64,000 nucleotides of DNA from Hippasteria phrygiana (GCA_037893225.1 JAZGUH010000371.1:372001-436000); one strand, 5' to 3'; counted from the first letter of the stretch, positions 1 through 12,269 are shown. A program made the numbers and translations. The notes: generated from the letters alone by a model not told the origin.

Positions 1-1394
1 AGACGATATCATGTTTAAAAAAGGTGTATGTGAGGAGCCAAGTTACTTGTATAAGTTGTGCTAAACAAATACTAAGTGGCATGGAGTACCGAAGTCTGAC
101 GTCAGTTGCCGCGGCAATGGTTCCAAACACATGCAGTTTATAATATATTCTGGTTCCAAACATTGCATTGATTGACGTCATCACTTCGGTACTCTATTCA
201 GTGGACGTACTGTTCAACACGCAAAGTAAAATCGTGTTTTTAACTATTAGAATCGATGCTGAAGTGCACTGCACAAATGTACGAGGTTGCACTATGACTT
301 TTAACACAATTAAAGTGGGTTATTTTTATCAATTTAAAATCGGTGGTAAGAACCACTACAAATATATGAAGTTGCACTAAGTGTTTCGGCTGTAACAACG
401 TGGCTATTGTTTTAAGCAATGGCTGCAACACTGCCTCATTATCAAGACTGCGGTGACGTAGGGTGAGATCATACAGACTCCTAATTTGTGTTTGTGCAGT
501 ACTTGCATTGTACTCCCATTATCCCTAATCTTTAGAATTTCTCCTCTGGGGTGCTGTTACACAAAGACCAAATTATAGGGTACCACTGTTCCCATTGTGT
601 GAGTACCCCATAACCACAGTGATGCTGATAATGTGCACTGTACACATGTGCTGAACTGCAGTTTAAGTGGGACTGTTGATTGAAGTGATGCCAAATGTAC
701 GGCAGAAGCGGAAAATTGCACTGCAATGTTAGCCTGTATAAACATCACATGGGATCACGTTTCACCGATTTATATTGGGAGACTTTTAAAACGCTGGTGG
801 CAGCAGACATACCGGTCCTTTTCTTACCAGTCGTGCGAATGCTGAGAACTACGCCCGCATGCTCAGAACTAGCAAAGGATCGGTATGCCTGCTTCCACCA
901 GCGCCTCAAAGGTCTATCATCGGTGCTAAGGTACAATACAAAACTACAAGTGGGACTACAACACACAGTGATAGCAAGTTAAATTTGGTGCTAAGGTGTA
1001 CTGCAAGAGTACAAGGTTGCACTGTTAAAGTGGGATTGTAATCCACCAAGTGAGATCACGTTTTCTAGAAGTGTTGTCTGGTTGCTCAGAAATGGTGCTA
1101 TGATGCCAAGCTAGGTTGGACTATATACATGGGTTAAAATCCACAGAGCTGTACCATGTTTCTATCTTTCTTTCTTTTTGTCATTCGTTTTTTGTTCCAG
1201 GTGCTTCAAGTGCTGCTAAATGGCGTTTATCGTGGTTATAGTACACTGGGAAGGAAGTATTACTGGCTGTCTCCTTTCCGGTTCTAATGCTCGGAAACTC
1301 AAAATGGCGCCTCTGTATGGACTGTGTGCTTCCCTGTAGTTTGGAATTCATATTTTGAATTCCACTCTCCCGTTGTATACAGGTGCATGCTTAC
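1..1394. other. Left edge, intronic or 3' flanking sequence, no gene recognised
   Basis: No coding exon can be supported here. If the minus-strand solute-binding-like gene continues, its last exon should lie in or to the left of this stretch, because the exon at 1395-1644 ends in a splice donor rather than a stop. A few short open frames exist but show no conserved pattern. Confidence 0.4.
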
Positions 1395-4300
1395 CGTGTC
1401 TCTCGAGAACTTCAGAGCAGATTGTACGATACTGTGATGTCTCCTTGAGCCGGTCGAAGGCTGGGTTCCACCATTCAGGCACCCGACTGTCCTTACGGAC
1501 CATCATGCCGGCGCCATCCTCCATGCAGGTCGTGATGGGAGGCCGATCCATGACCACGTCCAAGTCAGTCTTCAGATTGAAGATCTGGTCGTTGGTGAAC
1601 AGAGCATTCACCTTATGGGGGAGATACGATCGATCGACATACAGCTTGAGTAAGAGCGAATGACACTTGACATGTGGCGTAGAGTCAGTTCGAAAAGTTA
1701 GATGATTACCGACAAAAGTGAACCCGAACTCGGGGTGCTGTGGACTGTTTCCCGCCTTTAAATACGGGGACCGATGTCTTATGAAAATCAGACTCCTGTG
1801 AAAATTTGACTCATTTTCCCTATTATTGGTTAAACCCTCTTACGTAAACGGCCACTCTCCTCATTATATTTAATAGGCATGTGCAATTCTACCAATAAGC
1901 CCGTATGTCATAGTGACTGAAATTCGGTAAGCACTTATCCAGAACCACCAAAATGACATCGTCATGTATTACTGAAAATGCACTATAGGCCTCATTGAAT
2001 AGGCACAAGGCCTTATTGAATTGGCACAAGGCGCGATGCGCGCGACGATGTCATTTTGGTGGTTCTGGATAAGTGCTTACCACTGATCTCTATACACTGG
2101 ATTTGCAGCCCAGCAGTGATTGCCTATGCGTGAATTGAAGCCACCGCGCGGCCATCTTGCTATATTCAAAACAATGGCCGTTTTCCAAGCTCCAGGCTTC
2201 AGCTTCGTCTCCAACTTCAGCCCATTCACATACGGTAAACTACATGCATGAATGCAGTTTGGCAATGGGCTGAATTCGGAGACGGAGCTGAAGCCAGGGG
2301 CTTGGAAAACAGCCATTGTGTTGAATATTGCAAGATGGCCGCGCACACTGAAAAATCATGGGGGTTAAATTTACCCAATTGTTGGTGAAAACTGCAACTA
2401 CCCAAAATTTGGGTAAACAAACTCTCATCCGGTTGTGTTCAAATATATTTACCCAAATTTTGGGTAGTTGCAATTTTCACCAACAATTGGGTAAATTTAA
2501 CCCCCATGATTTTTCAGTGCAGTGGCTTCAATCGCGGAGCTTCGCAGCCAATCCAGTGTATAGAGATCAGTGGTACTTACCCTGAAATTAACACTAAACC
2601 GGCTGTAGCTGTACGGATAAGGCGCTTTTGATTGGTCCTCGTGTGCGCAAGCGCTGTAATAAGTTTCCACTTGAAAGAGTTGGGTGAAGTTTTCATTCTC
2701 TATAATAAGTTTGAATCATGGAGAAACTTGGTTTATTTAATGTACATAAGCCAATCGAAATTCCACCAGGTGTATGCTAATTAGTACCGTTAACTTCCGG
2801 GTCGTTGGTTGTATGGACAGCACGTGAAGCTGCATGCGCGCATGCTCTATTCGTTTACACGGCACTTCCTGATTGTCATACTAAAATCCTACCTCTAAAT
2901 TATTGACTGCAGCGATGACTTCATCCCTGGTGGAATACTGGCGAATCTTGCTGGGTGGAAGGTTTGCCCCCTGAATGACAAGAGGGGGTCATAGAAAGGA
3001 ATATTTATCAGACATAGGCCTCTTCAGACATGGGGAAAATTCGAAGAAGTAGAGAGAGATTTTGCGGATTCGTCATGTGGAGTAACTCACTTAAAAAGAG
3101 AAGTGTGGTTCTTAATTCTACGTTTCGCTCAGTATGCAGTGACCGTCATCAGCAGAATGAATGCAAGCACAATTTGCTGCTATAGTTAGAAATGCGTATA
3201 TAGAGGAATCCCACAACGACGAGTTTAGCGCCGATCTGCGCACTTCCGCGTTTGAAAACGAGGATCTCAATGTCACAGTAAACAACTGTGCTGCCTTTTA
3301 TGGTCTGAAACGCGTTGTTTTGTTTGCCACTGGCATTCTCGCTTTCAACCCGGAAGTAGTGCGCAGAAGGGGCTAATGTGAAATTCCTCTATGCATACAC
3401 CACTTACAGTGATTCGTGAAACACGACAATCGACCCAAATGGCACTGAAAGTTCCTTTCGCCAAAAAGGAATGCTACGTGACAAGTTTCGCTGTGAGTGG
3501 TGCCAGTATATGGAATAATCTGCCTGAACAAATGAGAACCATAAACTCCTTAAGTACATTTAAATCGGAGCTACGTAAAGCCATCTATCAGTGATATTTC
3601 TGTCATTTACGCTGATCTGCGGAGTTATAAACTTGGTTGCCAAAATACTTTGGAGCCGGATGGGAATTTTCCCTTGTTTTTCACCCTAAAAGGTTCGTTT
3701 TTTTCGCGGGTTTTTCGCCCATCCCGTAAATCAGCAATAGGCTTCTGGAGAGTTGAAAAGTTAACCGAAAATATATTTATTTGTGTAAACATTATTGTAT
3801 TTGTTTAAATATTTTGTATGAATGTGTAAATATTCAGTTTTAACTAATAATATGCAGGGCCCCAATGGAAACCAGTTTTAAACTGTTTGGGCACACCCTG
3901 GGTAAAGAAATGTAATAAAGAAATAAATAAATAAATAAATAAATAAATATACACTTGCTACGATAACCAACGTAAACACTACAAACTGAATGATGTCGTG
4001 CTTTAGCTCTATATTCAGCTTATCCAACCATAAAGAAAGTCATGGCTTCCCATGAACAATTTCAATATTTGAATACGAAGGGAGATGTCATGAGATTATT
4101 CACCTATGTTCGTAAACAAAAAAAATCTATTGTGGAATTGTTTGAACTAAGAAAGTGTATTTTTGGACTAAAAACTGCAAATTTAACTGACTTTTGTAAA
4201 CACAAATTTCCTCATTTCTGATTGGTCGTGCAACTGCTACGTAAATTTACACTTAAGGTGCAGTCAAGGAAGCCTCGGTAATCAGCACTCATTTTCAGCA

Positions 4301-7300
4301 CTCACCGTGCAGCACTTCCACTCAAATTTAACACGTGAGGTGCTAACTTGTGTGCACGTTAGGTGCACGCACTTGCTCAGCACTCAGTATTTAGCACTTT
4401 TGTTTTAGAGTGTACCATTAAAGGTTATATACAACATTTGCAAACATCAAAAAACAAAACTACTGATAGAATAATTATGAAATACCTTACTCGACTGTAA
4501 GTAAATAATGGTCTCAAGCATCCTGTGAAATCATGGCACCTGGTCTGGTGTGCTGTCATTTTCAAGAAAAGTGGAATTTTTGTATCAATTTCCAGCGATG
4601 GTCTGCAGACCATTCTTGGAAATAGTCTAGTTCCCCGACGTGATATTCCCTGACGTCTATAAGTTGCTATGTTTTGTCTAAAGTAGGGTCGGGGAACCAG
4701 ACTACAACAAAACATTTTCTTTGTTTTCCCAGCATCTATGCACACAAAACTTTAAATTAAACAGCTCAGTGTTACAGTATTTTGCTATAACATACTAACC
4801 CCCTAAATCCATTCATTTCTGAAAATTACAGCAAAAGCAAATATTGTATACCGGTACTACCTTTAAGCAACCCTATACAAATTGTGCTCAAAATTACCAT
4901 TATCATTTCCCTGCGAAGGCAGAACTCGTTGGACGCATCGCCGTCCAAGAACCCGATGGTCTTGTTTGCGAGATCCAAGCTGTTAAAGTTCAGCGGATTG
5001 CCCCGCTTCACGTAGAAGACGCTCGCTAGAGGTTGGCGGAAAGGCTTTGTAAAGGACACAGAGGAACTCCGCTCGTAGGTCGCGAACCAACCTTGCAGGA
5101 AAAATGCAATAGCGGTAGCAATGTTTGTTTGTCGGTTAATTAGGCCTACCAGTTTACTTAGTTTAATGGGTCACGTTGGTGTAGCTGTCTTCGAAACCCA
5201 CCTGCAGCAGAAACCTTGGGTATATAGCTTCGTAACGCCATATTTCATTACATATATATACGTCGTCAGCGGCGGCGATTTCTCGTCAAGGTTGGAGGGA
5301 CAGAGAAAAAAAACCGCACAACCAATAACAACTTTGACGCGCTAGTTGTGCAATGACGTCACCCTTATTGTATTTGTTTAATTTGTTTTATTGTTATCAA
5401 CACGTACGAAGTACTATGGGGATGCTAAAAATAGGTAAACTTTATACTTACCTCTTGAAATACAAACAACAAATATTGGACATTACATATCCATCCCTGA
5501 CGAATACTTTTTCGGAAGAACGCACAATCAGTTCAACTGTTATTAGAGAATCATGTAATCGGAAATTTTGTATTTGGTGTATCTTGTGTCTCCTGGAAAA
5601 TGTTTGCAAATGTGTGCTGATGTTTGTGTTTTGGTGCACACTGGTGCATGTAAAAGTCAATGACCCATGGCAAAATATTGGGGGGGGGGGGTGGGCACTG
5701 CCATAGCCGTCGCCTCTACAAACAATATTGGGGGGGGGGGCGTGTCCCCCCCCCCCCCCCCCCCCATCGTCCCCCCACCCCCCCCCCCCCCCCCCGGGAT
5801 CGTCGCCCATGTACGTCGTTACTACGGGAATTGCAAAAAAAGAAAAGGTACCCGGGTAGCCTACCCGTTAAAGAAAGCCAATCCCAAAAATGTAATCTCG
5901 GAAATTGCTGTTCATATTCTTCGTAAAGGTCCGCATGTTAATACTACCACATCGGTGGATCACTGCATTTATAGTGTGCATAGTGAGTGAGCTCTATACC
6001 TCGAATTGCATTTTGCAACCGTCAAGAACGTTAATATGTTATGTTTTTTCCATGTACCCTGGTTTTGATTTTGAAAACTCCCCACAGATAACATTAAAGA
6101 ACTTTCATTTTCATTGTCTGAGAAATTACTAAGTACATGTAAAATGTTAATTTGGTTACGGGTACTGGAATCTATAATCTGGACCGATTCCTAACATTAG
6201 TGGTCGGGTACTCGGGTACCCGGATCAGACACACGGCCCTATACGTCGTGCAACACTGATGACATTAAAATAGATTCAAGTTCAGAAGTGCGTCGATCAG
6301 TCGCTAACTAGCGCCAGAACTCTAGGCGTAACTTTCGCAGTAGTTATAGGTGGCGTAAGTTGATGCGTACAAACCCCGAAATGGTAACTTAACAAGTTGG
6401 GCGTGAGCATTGTAGAGCCATTTGCTGCTCAAGTTATATATTTATATCTCTAGATCATTTCTGAAGTTAATGAGATGATTTTTCGGAGCAACGACAAGAA
6501 AAGTTTCAAACAGTTGTTAAAAAAGACGCATTCAGCCACATCCGCGATGCATAAAAAAATTACTGAATTACAAAATGTGACGTAAATCCTAAGACATGGC
6601 GTACGTTACACACTGTTTCGTAAAATCGGCTTCTAGGCTTACAAGTCGATTGCGTGTTCCCTGCCATAAATTTGAACGTATCTCCATTGTCTTCTTTTCG
6701 CTGGCGTTGTCAGGCTTACGAGCTTCAGGTTTGCACTACACATTTCCAGGGACCTCATATTACGTAATGTATGGTGGAGTGAAGACAATACCATTTTGAT
6801 GACTTCTGATAGATCTTACCTGTGCACCCATCGTACCATCGGCTGACAAGGCCCACCCCTGGGCGTGGTCGCTTCCCAGCGTCCGACTGGTAACAGTTCT
6901 GGTAGATATCCCACATCAGCCGGCAATCCTTGTTCGCCAAAGTGCAAACTGGAGGTAAATAAATAATCATCAATTTCAGATATCAAAAAGGCGATCAACG
7001 AATTCATAGATCTATATAGCAATGTCTTGTTTCGTATCCTGTGAGTTTATACATTTTGACCACATCTTTTTTTCAGCAGGATTCATAAAGTCAGATGTGA
7101 GATGGTTAACATTAGGAATGCCACAAGTTAGAACGTCTTGAGACATTGCCCTTAAGAATGTACAAAAGACTTGTGGAAATTATGTTGAACTTCCCTTTCC
7201 CCTATTTTGTTCTGCATCCATTTAGAGCTTTCCTCCTTTCCCCTTTGTTATTCCTCCCTCGTCCTAACCCATCCCATTGACTCTCTGTTCTTCGTGTCAT

Positions 7301-10300
7301 TCTACTGTATAAGCGATTAGACAAGTTGCAATTAATGTATATACGTACTACCCAGACAGGTTTTCATGCAGTGATTCAGCGCAATGCCCATCCAAATGCC
7401 GTTATCAATTATATATAGCTGGGTGTTTTGGGGACTATTTCAATTTGGTTTGATAGTGGTGCTCTGTTCCTTGCCTTAAGGGGATTGATTGCCTGACTGA
7501 TTGATCCAAGACAGATTGGGATTGGGATTTTGATTGCGTATACTTACCGGCTTCAACGATGTCGACGTGGAATCCCCTCACTGTTCCAGTCAAATCGTGT
7601 CTGTGGATTGCAATGTTTGATCTGTTTCTTATCGCTCTTCATTGTTGTGAAATCGATAATTGGACTGTTTCTTTTAAATACGACGACCACTGTAAACTAC
7701 TCTTTTCGGAGGTGGGGCTAAAAAGAGTAACAAACAACTGAATTTGATTTGAACATTGAATCGTTGAAAATTATGCAAATGTACTTGCCAATTTGCCGTA
7801 GCTTAAAGTAATGTCTTTAAAGCAATGGTTCAAAACTGTGAGAAATAATATTTGTATTGCAACAGGTGAAGGTGACATTGTCTGGATTTGGAACATTAAG
7901 AAAATACTCTTGCAAAGTCCGGTCGGCAAAATACTGCAAGTGTACGGGAATGATGTGTGAGTTTTGATTTAATTAAGAATTCAAAAATTTCAGGATCACC
8001 AACGGGCCCGACAAACATTTTTTTGTGTGAAATGCCATGGCGATGAAAAATAATTATAACCGAATGTTCACGAAAACAAGTTCGGAAAGATTCTGATATT
8101 TTTGGGAAAAGGAGGATACGGGACCTACGAATCGTCATATGAAGCACGATATGGGGGAAAAGAGACCCCCCCCCCCCTCTTTTGTGTTGGTTATTGTGTT
8201 CCCAGAATCTCAGGAATTCTATTCAGAAATCTAGGGGGATGTGTTAGATAACAATAATCTGGAGTGTGCTTAGGGTATAGGGATAAAAAGGGGGGGGGGG
8301 GGGTACCCTTTCCCCCCATATCGTGCAGGGTATCCGAATCGCAGTGAATAGTCAGTTACGTCAGGTCTGGTAACCAGACTACGCACGAGGACCAATCAGA
8401 GAATGTCAAATGCCTGGAGAGGCCTTATCGACAACGTGTAGTCCTGCCACAAGCAAATGATTCTGATCGAGACGCGCGACGTCATAAACACCCCCTATAG
8501 CTTGTGTGTAGGCCTACATGTATTTCTCTATAACTTTTACTCACATGTATTCCAAGTTGGTGCCGTCATGCCCAATTGCGAATACCCAAATTTGATCGGC
8601 ATCGCCAGTCCATGGAGCACCTGCATAAGCATCATTGTGTGACACATTTAAGTTTTGAAAAAAAGTGCATTTTAGATTTTTTTCAAAGCTGACGAGGTCG
8701 TACAGAGTCTATTGTGTCGTGTAACCTTTGGCAGAAAGATATGCAGCATGGCTGAGTTTGCATGATCTGTTATTCAACGGTGTTGACGGGATCATACCAA
8801 TGCAGTTGCACTTTTGCAAAAAGTCACATTGTTGTGAGGGGTTCTTGTTAAAGGTTCTTAAGCAATGATGTATACATACGAAATTGAAATGATGATATTT
8901 TGTTATGTATTTTTAGTAATTTCGTCGCCGTTTTCACGAGGTGACAAATCGCATTACGTAATTCCGGAATACCTTTGTCATCGTAAAGAAATTCCGGAAT
9001 TAGCATATATATGGAACATCGGTCTCATTTGGTCAAGCACCGCTTTGTACATATGCCAAATCAGCATTTTTAAGCCGTCACTCATTTCCTCATGGCCGGG
9101 CGGTCTCGGGGTAAACGGTTTATGAATGGCTGAATTATAAGCTTTCGTTTGATATAACACTTTACCTGATTGGCTAAATAGTTTTGTCGGAAAATGAATT
9201 ACATGACAATCTTGACCAATAAAATCTAGCGGCTGAAATGGCCTGGGTACCCAGTCGTGACAAAATGTCCCGGATGTTATACACACTACAAACCGCATGT
9301 GTGTGACCTTGTACATGTACACACATGCAAGGGCCAAATCTTTTATGTGACAAATGGGGCCAAACGTTTTCGGAACGGTTCGTCACTTAGTGAAAACGGC
9401 TACAATTTATCAAGGATTCGGAAACAAAAATCAGGGGAGTGCCCCCGCCCCGAAATGACTATACCAGTTTGTGACTGTGACATCATTGACAGCAAAGGCT
9501 ATTGCTTGCCCCGCCCCAGATGTAAGGTGCCTGCAGAAAACACACAGGGCGTATTCAAAACCCCGTTCTCGTGTTGACTGAGCACGAAAACGGGCTATCG
9601 AATATCGAGAACCAACACACGAACACCGTTCACAAACAGGTTTTTAACTCCCCGCTATCTGGGGAATGGATGAAGAACAAGAAGAACAAAGATGGCTGAC
9701 AGCCATGGCAGCGAAGGACATTCTTATCACCGAATCTTGGAACGCTTATTTTTTAATATGAGAAGTTGCAGCAAACAGAAATATCGGATCAGCTGTTCTT
9801 CAATTCTGAAGACTCGAACCACATAAAAGTTGTGAAGATTATCCCGCTTATCTTGAATTGCGCCACTAAGCACCCTGACACTTCGGTATTCGAAATCGGC
9901 GACCCGCGAAACACTGTACTCGAGTCACACTAGAACGGGGTTTCGAATACGCCCACAGTGTTCGGGGGTGCAGGGGCGTGTCAAGCATTTTTCTGCCGAC
10001 GAAATCACAGCAAGAAAAGGATATATTTTGTTGCCGGGGGCACACCCCTTGATAATTTCTTAGTCTCAATAATTTCTGAAACTAAACAAAAATACATATC
10101 AATCTACATTTCTTTTGTGTTCATCAATGTTTCACTTTCAGAATGACAATTTGTCCAATTTTGATTTAGGTAAACATTTAAACTAACGCACTGTTCGATA
10201 CCAAATTTAGCCAAGTACTACCAATGGTACTTTACAAAAATGTATCAGTATACATGATGATAATTATGTTTGTGTATTACCTCCCAATGGCACACTTGCA

Positions 10301-10521
10301 CCTCTGCTGTCGTTGGGTAGCTGCACCGTGGTGGTGACAGGGGTGTTGGGCCGGCCGAGAGATATCGCTGCGAGTACGACAGCTAGAACGGACACAACAC
10401 CAATGAGCGCCACGCCCACAGCCAGGCAGAGGATCTGCCCACCGATGGGAGAGCCGCCGTCCCTGATCACACCTTTGCCGGACTTCTGACTGGCCATATC
10501 GATCTTGTCGCTTTGCGGCAT
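1395..10521 (-). CDS. Single-pass membrane protein with solute-binding-protein (family 3)-like ectodomain, multi-exon, 3' end not seen
   Basis: Five exons can be supported on the minus strand. Exon 1 (10281-10521) starts at ATG and gives a roughly 20-residue hydrophilic N-terminus, one strong membrane segment (ILCLAVGVALIGVVSVLAVV and following), a Thr/Pro linker, then donor GTAATA. A short exon ends at 7548 before GTAAGT and encodes GTVRGFHVDIVEA, the typical start of an SBP_bac_3 fold; its upstream boundary, near 7610, is uncertain. Exon 6820-6948 reads in phase and has two Cys plus the VGLVSRWYDGCTG block. Exon 4898-5091 continues in phase with YERSSSVSFTKPF, VKRGNP and KTIGFLDG. Exon 1395-1644 has CMEDGAGMMVRKDS and EWWNPAFDRL. 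At least one exon between 4898 and 1644 is missing from my model. Bacterial relatives bind amino acids in the periplasm. A type II membrane protein with an extracellular ligand-binding domain is my inference. The introns carry many MITEs; intron stretches 2576-3390, 5811-6819, 6949-7547, 7615-8143, 8327-9546 and 9955-10280 show no gene. Confidence 0.6.
1930..2077. mobile_element. 148-bp hairpin MITE with TA target duplication
   Basis: Terminal inverted repeats of about 34 bp begin AGCACTTATCC at 1930 and end GGATAAGTGCT at 2077. TA lies on each side (1928-1929 and 2078-2079). The interior contains a repeated AGGCC..ATTGAAT..GGCACAAGG unit and no ORF. A TA target fits a Tc1/mariner-type element. 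Confidence 0.75.
2080..2573. mobile_element. Palindromic MITE (outer member of a nest) with TA target duplication
   Basis: The ends are CCACTGATCTCTATACACTG at 2080 and its exact reverse complement ending at 2573, flanked by TA (2078-2079 and 2574-2575). The arms pair along most of their length; for example the CGCGCGGCCATCTTGC region near 2145 pairs with GCAAGATGGCCGCG near 2330. The right arm is interrupted by a second element at 2346-2519. The left TA is shared with the neighbouring hairpin at 1930-2077. Confidence 0.75.
2346..2519. mobile_element. Nested hairpin MITE, CACTGAAAAATC termini
   Basis: The inverted repeats are about 75 bp: CACTGAAAAATCATGGGGG at 2346 and its complement ending at 2519. 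Comparison with the undisturbed left arm of the host MITE shows that the insertion split CCGCG-CA-GTGGC, leaving a CA on each side, so the target duplication appears to be 2 bp. The TIR head resembles that of the element at 12063. Confidence 0.75.
3391..3957 (+). mobile_element. 3' fragment of a CR1/L2-like LINE
   Basis: The frame at 3391-3594 encodes the C-terminal tail typical of CR1/L2 reverse-transcriptase ORFs (SGASIWNNLPEQMR, then FKSELRKAIYQ and stop). It is followed by a short 3' UTR containing AGGGCCCCAATGG and a terminal (AAAT)n run at 3918-3948. The longer LINE at 13.6-17.0 kb has the same order of C-terminal tail, AGGGCCCCAAA and AAAT repeats, so both are probably related. The copy is 5' truncated and cannot be autonomous. 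Confidence 0.65.
3958..4417. other. Intron stretch with clustered GCACT/AGTGC words, no gene
   Basis: Between about 4255 and 4400 the word GCACT or AGTGC recurs many times on both strands, as in CAGCACTCA and GGTGCACGCAC. This is probably a decayed inverted-repeat element. No coding sequence is seen. Confidence 0.35.
4423..4861 (-). mobile_element. TTAA-type MITE, family with GGTAGTATACACC termini (copy B)
   Basis: The ends are GGTTATATAC at 4423 after TTAAA and GTACTACC at 4861 before TTTAA. The interior shares long blocks with the copies at 41214-41563, 34892-35101 and 27520-27949, such as CTGAAAATTACAGCAAAAGC and GTCGGGGAACCAGACTA. The TTAA target and AGG-starting terminus resemble piggyBac or Kolobok/T2-type elements. 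No ORF. Confidence 0.7.
5262..5810. repeat. Dispersed repeat with paired poly-G and poly-C tracts (copy 1)
   Basis: The block starting GCGGCGATTTCTCGTCAAGG and the later block TGCATGTAAAAGTCAATGACC, poly-G, CACTGCCATAGCCGTC, poly-G, poly-C, GGGATCG also occur in the same order at 42558-42905. Here about 200 bp of extra sequence (about 5350-5560) separates the two halves. The G and C runs produce long proline- and glycine-rich open frames that are not genes. Confidence 0.7.
8144..8326. mobile_element. Poly-G-containing MITE (copy 1)
   Basis: The termini are GCACGATATGGGGG at 8144 and CCCCCCATATCGTGC ending at 8326. The interior has poly-C, a TTTTGTGTTGGTTATTGTGT block, AGAATCTCAGGAATTC and poly-G. 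An inverted relative lies at 26503-26692. Confidence 0.7.
9547..9954. mobile_element. 408-bp non-autonomous DNA transposon, GGGCGTATTC termini, ACA target duplication
   Basis: The terminal repeats are GGGCGTATTCAAAACCCCGT at 9547 and ACGGGGTTTCGAATACGCCC ending at 9954, one mismatch in 20. ACA flanks both ends (9544-9546 and 9955-9957). A 3-bp target and a GGGC start are compatible with PIF/Harbinger-type elements; that assignment is inference. No transposase ORF. Confidence 0.7.
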
Positions 10522-11512
10522 GATGTAAGTCTAAACAAAAATATATATATACAAAAAATATTTTAAAAAATGAAAAAAATTACAAGTTCATATTTAACTG
10601 TTGATTTTCATTTTTGCCTTTTTAAAGATATAAGATCAAAATGTGGCTACTTTTCCATAACAATTAAAAGTCTTGGCTAAAAATCGATATCAGGCAATGT
10701 AGCCTTAAATTTTGCCACAAGTAAGACATGCATGCAAAACCACGAGTAACCTACCAATAGAAAAGTAATTATGAAAAACGACAGTTAAATGTAAACGTGT
10801 TAAATACAAAAACAGGGAATGATTGTACAAAAATAGATTTAAATTGGCTATTAATTAACTCTCAGAGAGCCGCGGCGAAATCCGCCCCACCCTCTAAAAA
10901 ATTTTTCGCGATAATGTCGCAGTACTTTTTTTTTGTGCTCAACTTTTCTGTCTTTTTGGGACATCCTCTTATGACAATGTTGACACAAATTTAAATAAAA
11001 CAATCGTGGAGGCCGTTCTCACGCAATGCCACGACGGCGGGTGACAACTGCCATCACCGCTTCAATGACCTTGTGCATAGAAACAGTGCATCCATAAAAC
11101 ATGGTGTGGTGTGTATAATGTATCATAACTACAGAATCCTTTTATTAATTACAATAACATTTTGAACTGGTAAGTGCCTCATATATCCTCATTTGCATCC
11201 TTAATTTTATTAAAATCGGGAAACCGAACTCCCCCGGTTGAGACTAATTTCGAAAATCCAGATCTATTCGGGTTTGGAAAGTGGGGCAAAAAGCAGACAT
11301 GAGCGGGTGAAAGGAAGCATTCTGTCTGGTTTGGTCAATCTCGTAGTTTTGTGGCACTGAGAAATAAGGAAAAATAACGAGAGAACGAATTTTGAAAAAA
11401 AGTCAAAAACAAGTATGTCAAACTCTGTTTTGAAACGGAACATGGGGCTCTTAATACGGTCCCATGTTTTCCCCAGTTGAGCGCTATTATATCACTCTAA
11501 AAACGGATTGGT
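10522..11512. other. Upstream flank of the minus-strand membrane-protein gene, no gene seen
   Basis: This holds the presumed 5' UTR and promoter side of the gene starting at 10521. The sequence is AT-rich and without a conserved coding frame. No TATA box can be assigned with confidence. Confidence 0.35.
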
Positions 11513-11636
11513 TGAAAACAACCAATATATTGGTAGGATTTGTAGATATTTATGTGTCCAACCAATCCAATTGGTTGGACACATATCAACCAATAATTTG
11601 TTGTTTTAACCAATAAATTGGTAGGGTCAATATCTG
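11513..11636. mobile_element. Hairpin MITE-like repeat rich in CCAAT/ATTGG
   Basis: A central perfect palindrome, TGTCCAACCAAT..ATTGGTTGGACA (11557-11582), sits inside outer arms that repeat AACCAATAxATTGGTAGG on both sides. The number of CCAAT-type words is high. No ORF and no clear target duplication. Confidence 0.5.
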
Positions 11637-11751
11637 TGCCAAGTGTAATATGAGCTTATTTAAATGACACCAATTCCCTTTATTTTATGTCACACGGTGA
11701 CATCATAATGATGCCAAAAAAGGTTCTCAGAGTGCAAAACAGAAACACATA

Positions 11752-11843
11752 CACTGTGAACAAGTAACAATTGATTTAGCGCCATGTAACAATGGATGTT
11801 CATTGTTAGTGCACCATTTTTCTTTTGTTAGATGTTCATAGTG
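11752..11843. mobile_element. 92-bp MITE, CACTGTGAACA termini (copy 1)
   Basis: Starts CACTGTGAACAAGTAACAA and ends GATGTTCATAGTG, an imperfect inverted pair. A second copy at 18502-18592 shares nearly the whole sequence, including ATGGATGTTCATTGTTAGTG and CCATTTTTCTTTTGT. The flanking ATA may be a short target duplication. Confidence 0.75.
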
Positions 11844-12062
11844 ATAACACGAAGGGCTAAACAAAAATTCGTTTCCCCAAAGAAAATGCACCAGACATGT
11901 CTTCGAGTTGACGGATACGTGTTTAGGAGTCGGGATAGGCAGCTCACAGTCTGCTTGACAAAAATATACATTAAGATAATCCAGTCTCCAATAATCATAG
12001 CTTCTAGAATCGACACATTATTGTCGTCATTTGCATGAGATTTGTAAAGGGTTTGAAAGATA

Positions 12063-12269
12063 CACTGAAAAACTGTTTAACAAGTAAACACTTTCTAAAC
12101 ACTTTCTTGCTATCAGTTTGTAAACATGTTTACACGCTAAACGTGTTTAGAGTATTGACTAATAGCGTTTAGCCATTGAACACTGATGGTTAGGAACTGA
12201 ACACGTAAAATTTAGCTTCTAAACATGTTTACAAACTTATAGCAAGATTGCTAAACACAGTTTTTAGTG
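12063..12269. mobile_element. Palindromic MITE, CACTGAAAAACTG termini
   Basis: Left arm CACTGAAAAACTGTTTA..CTTGCTATCAGTTTGTAAACATG pairs with right arm CATGTTTACAAACTTATAGCAAG..AAACACAGTTTTTAGTG. The AAACA/TGTTT words repeat throughout. The TIR head resembles the nested element at 2346. Confidence 0.7.

Noticed and set aside
5448..5990. Proline- and glycine-rich open frames on both strands
   Set aside because: They are generated by poly-G and poly-C tracts of a dispersed repeat.
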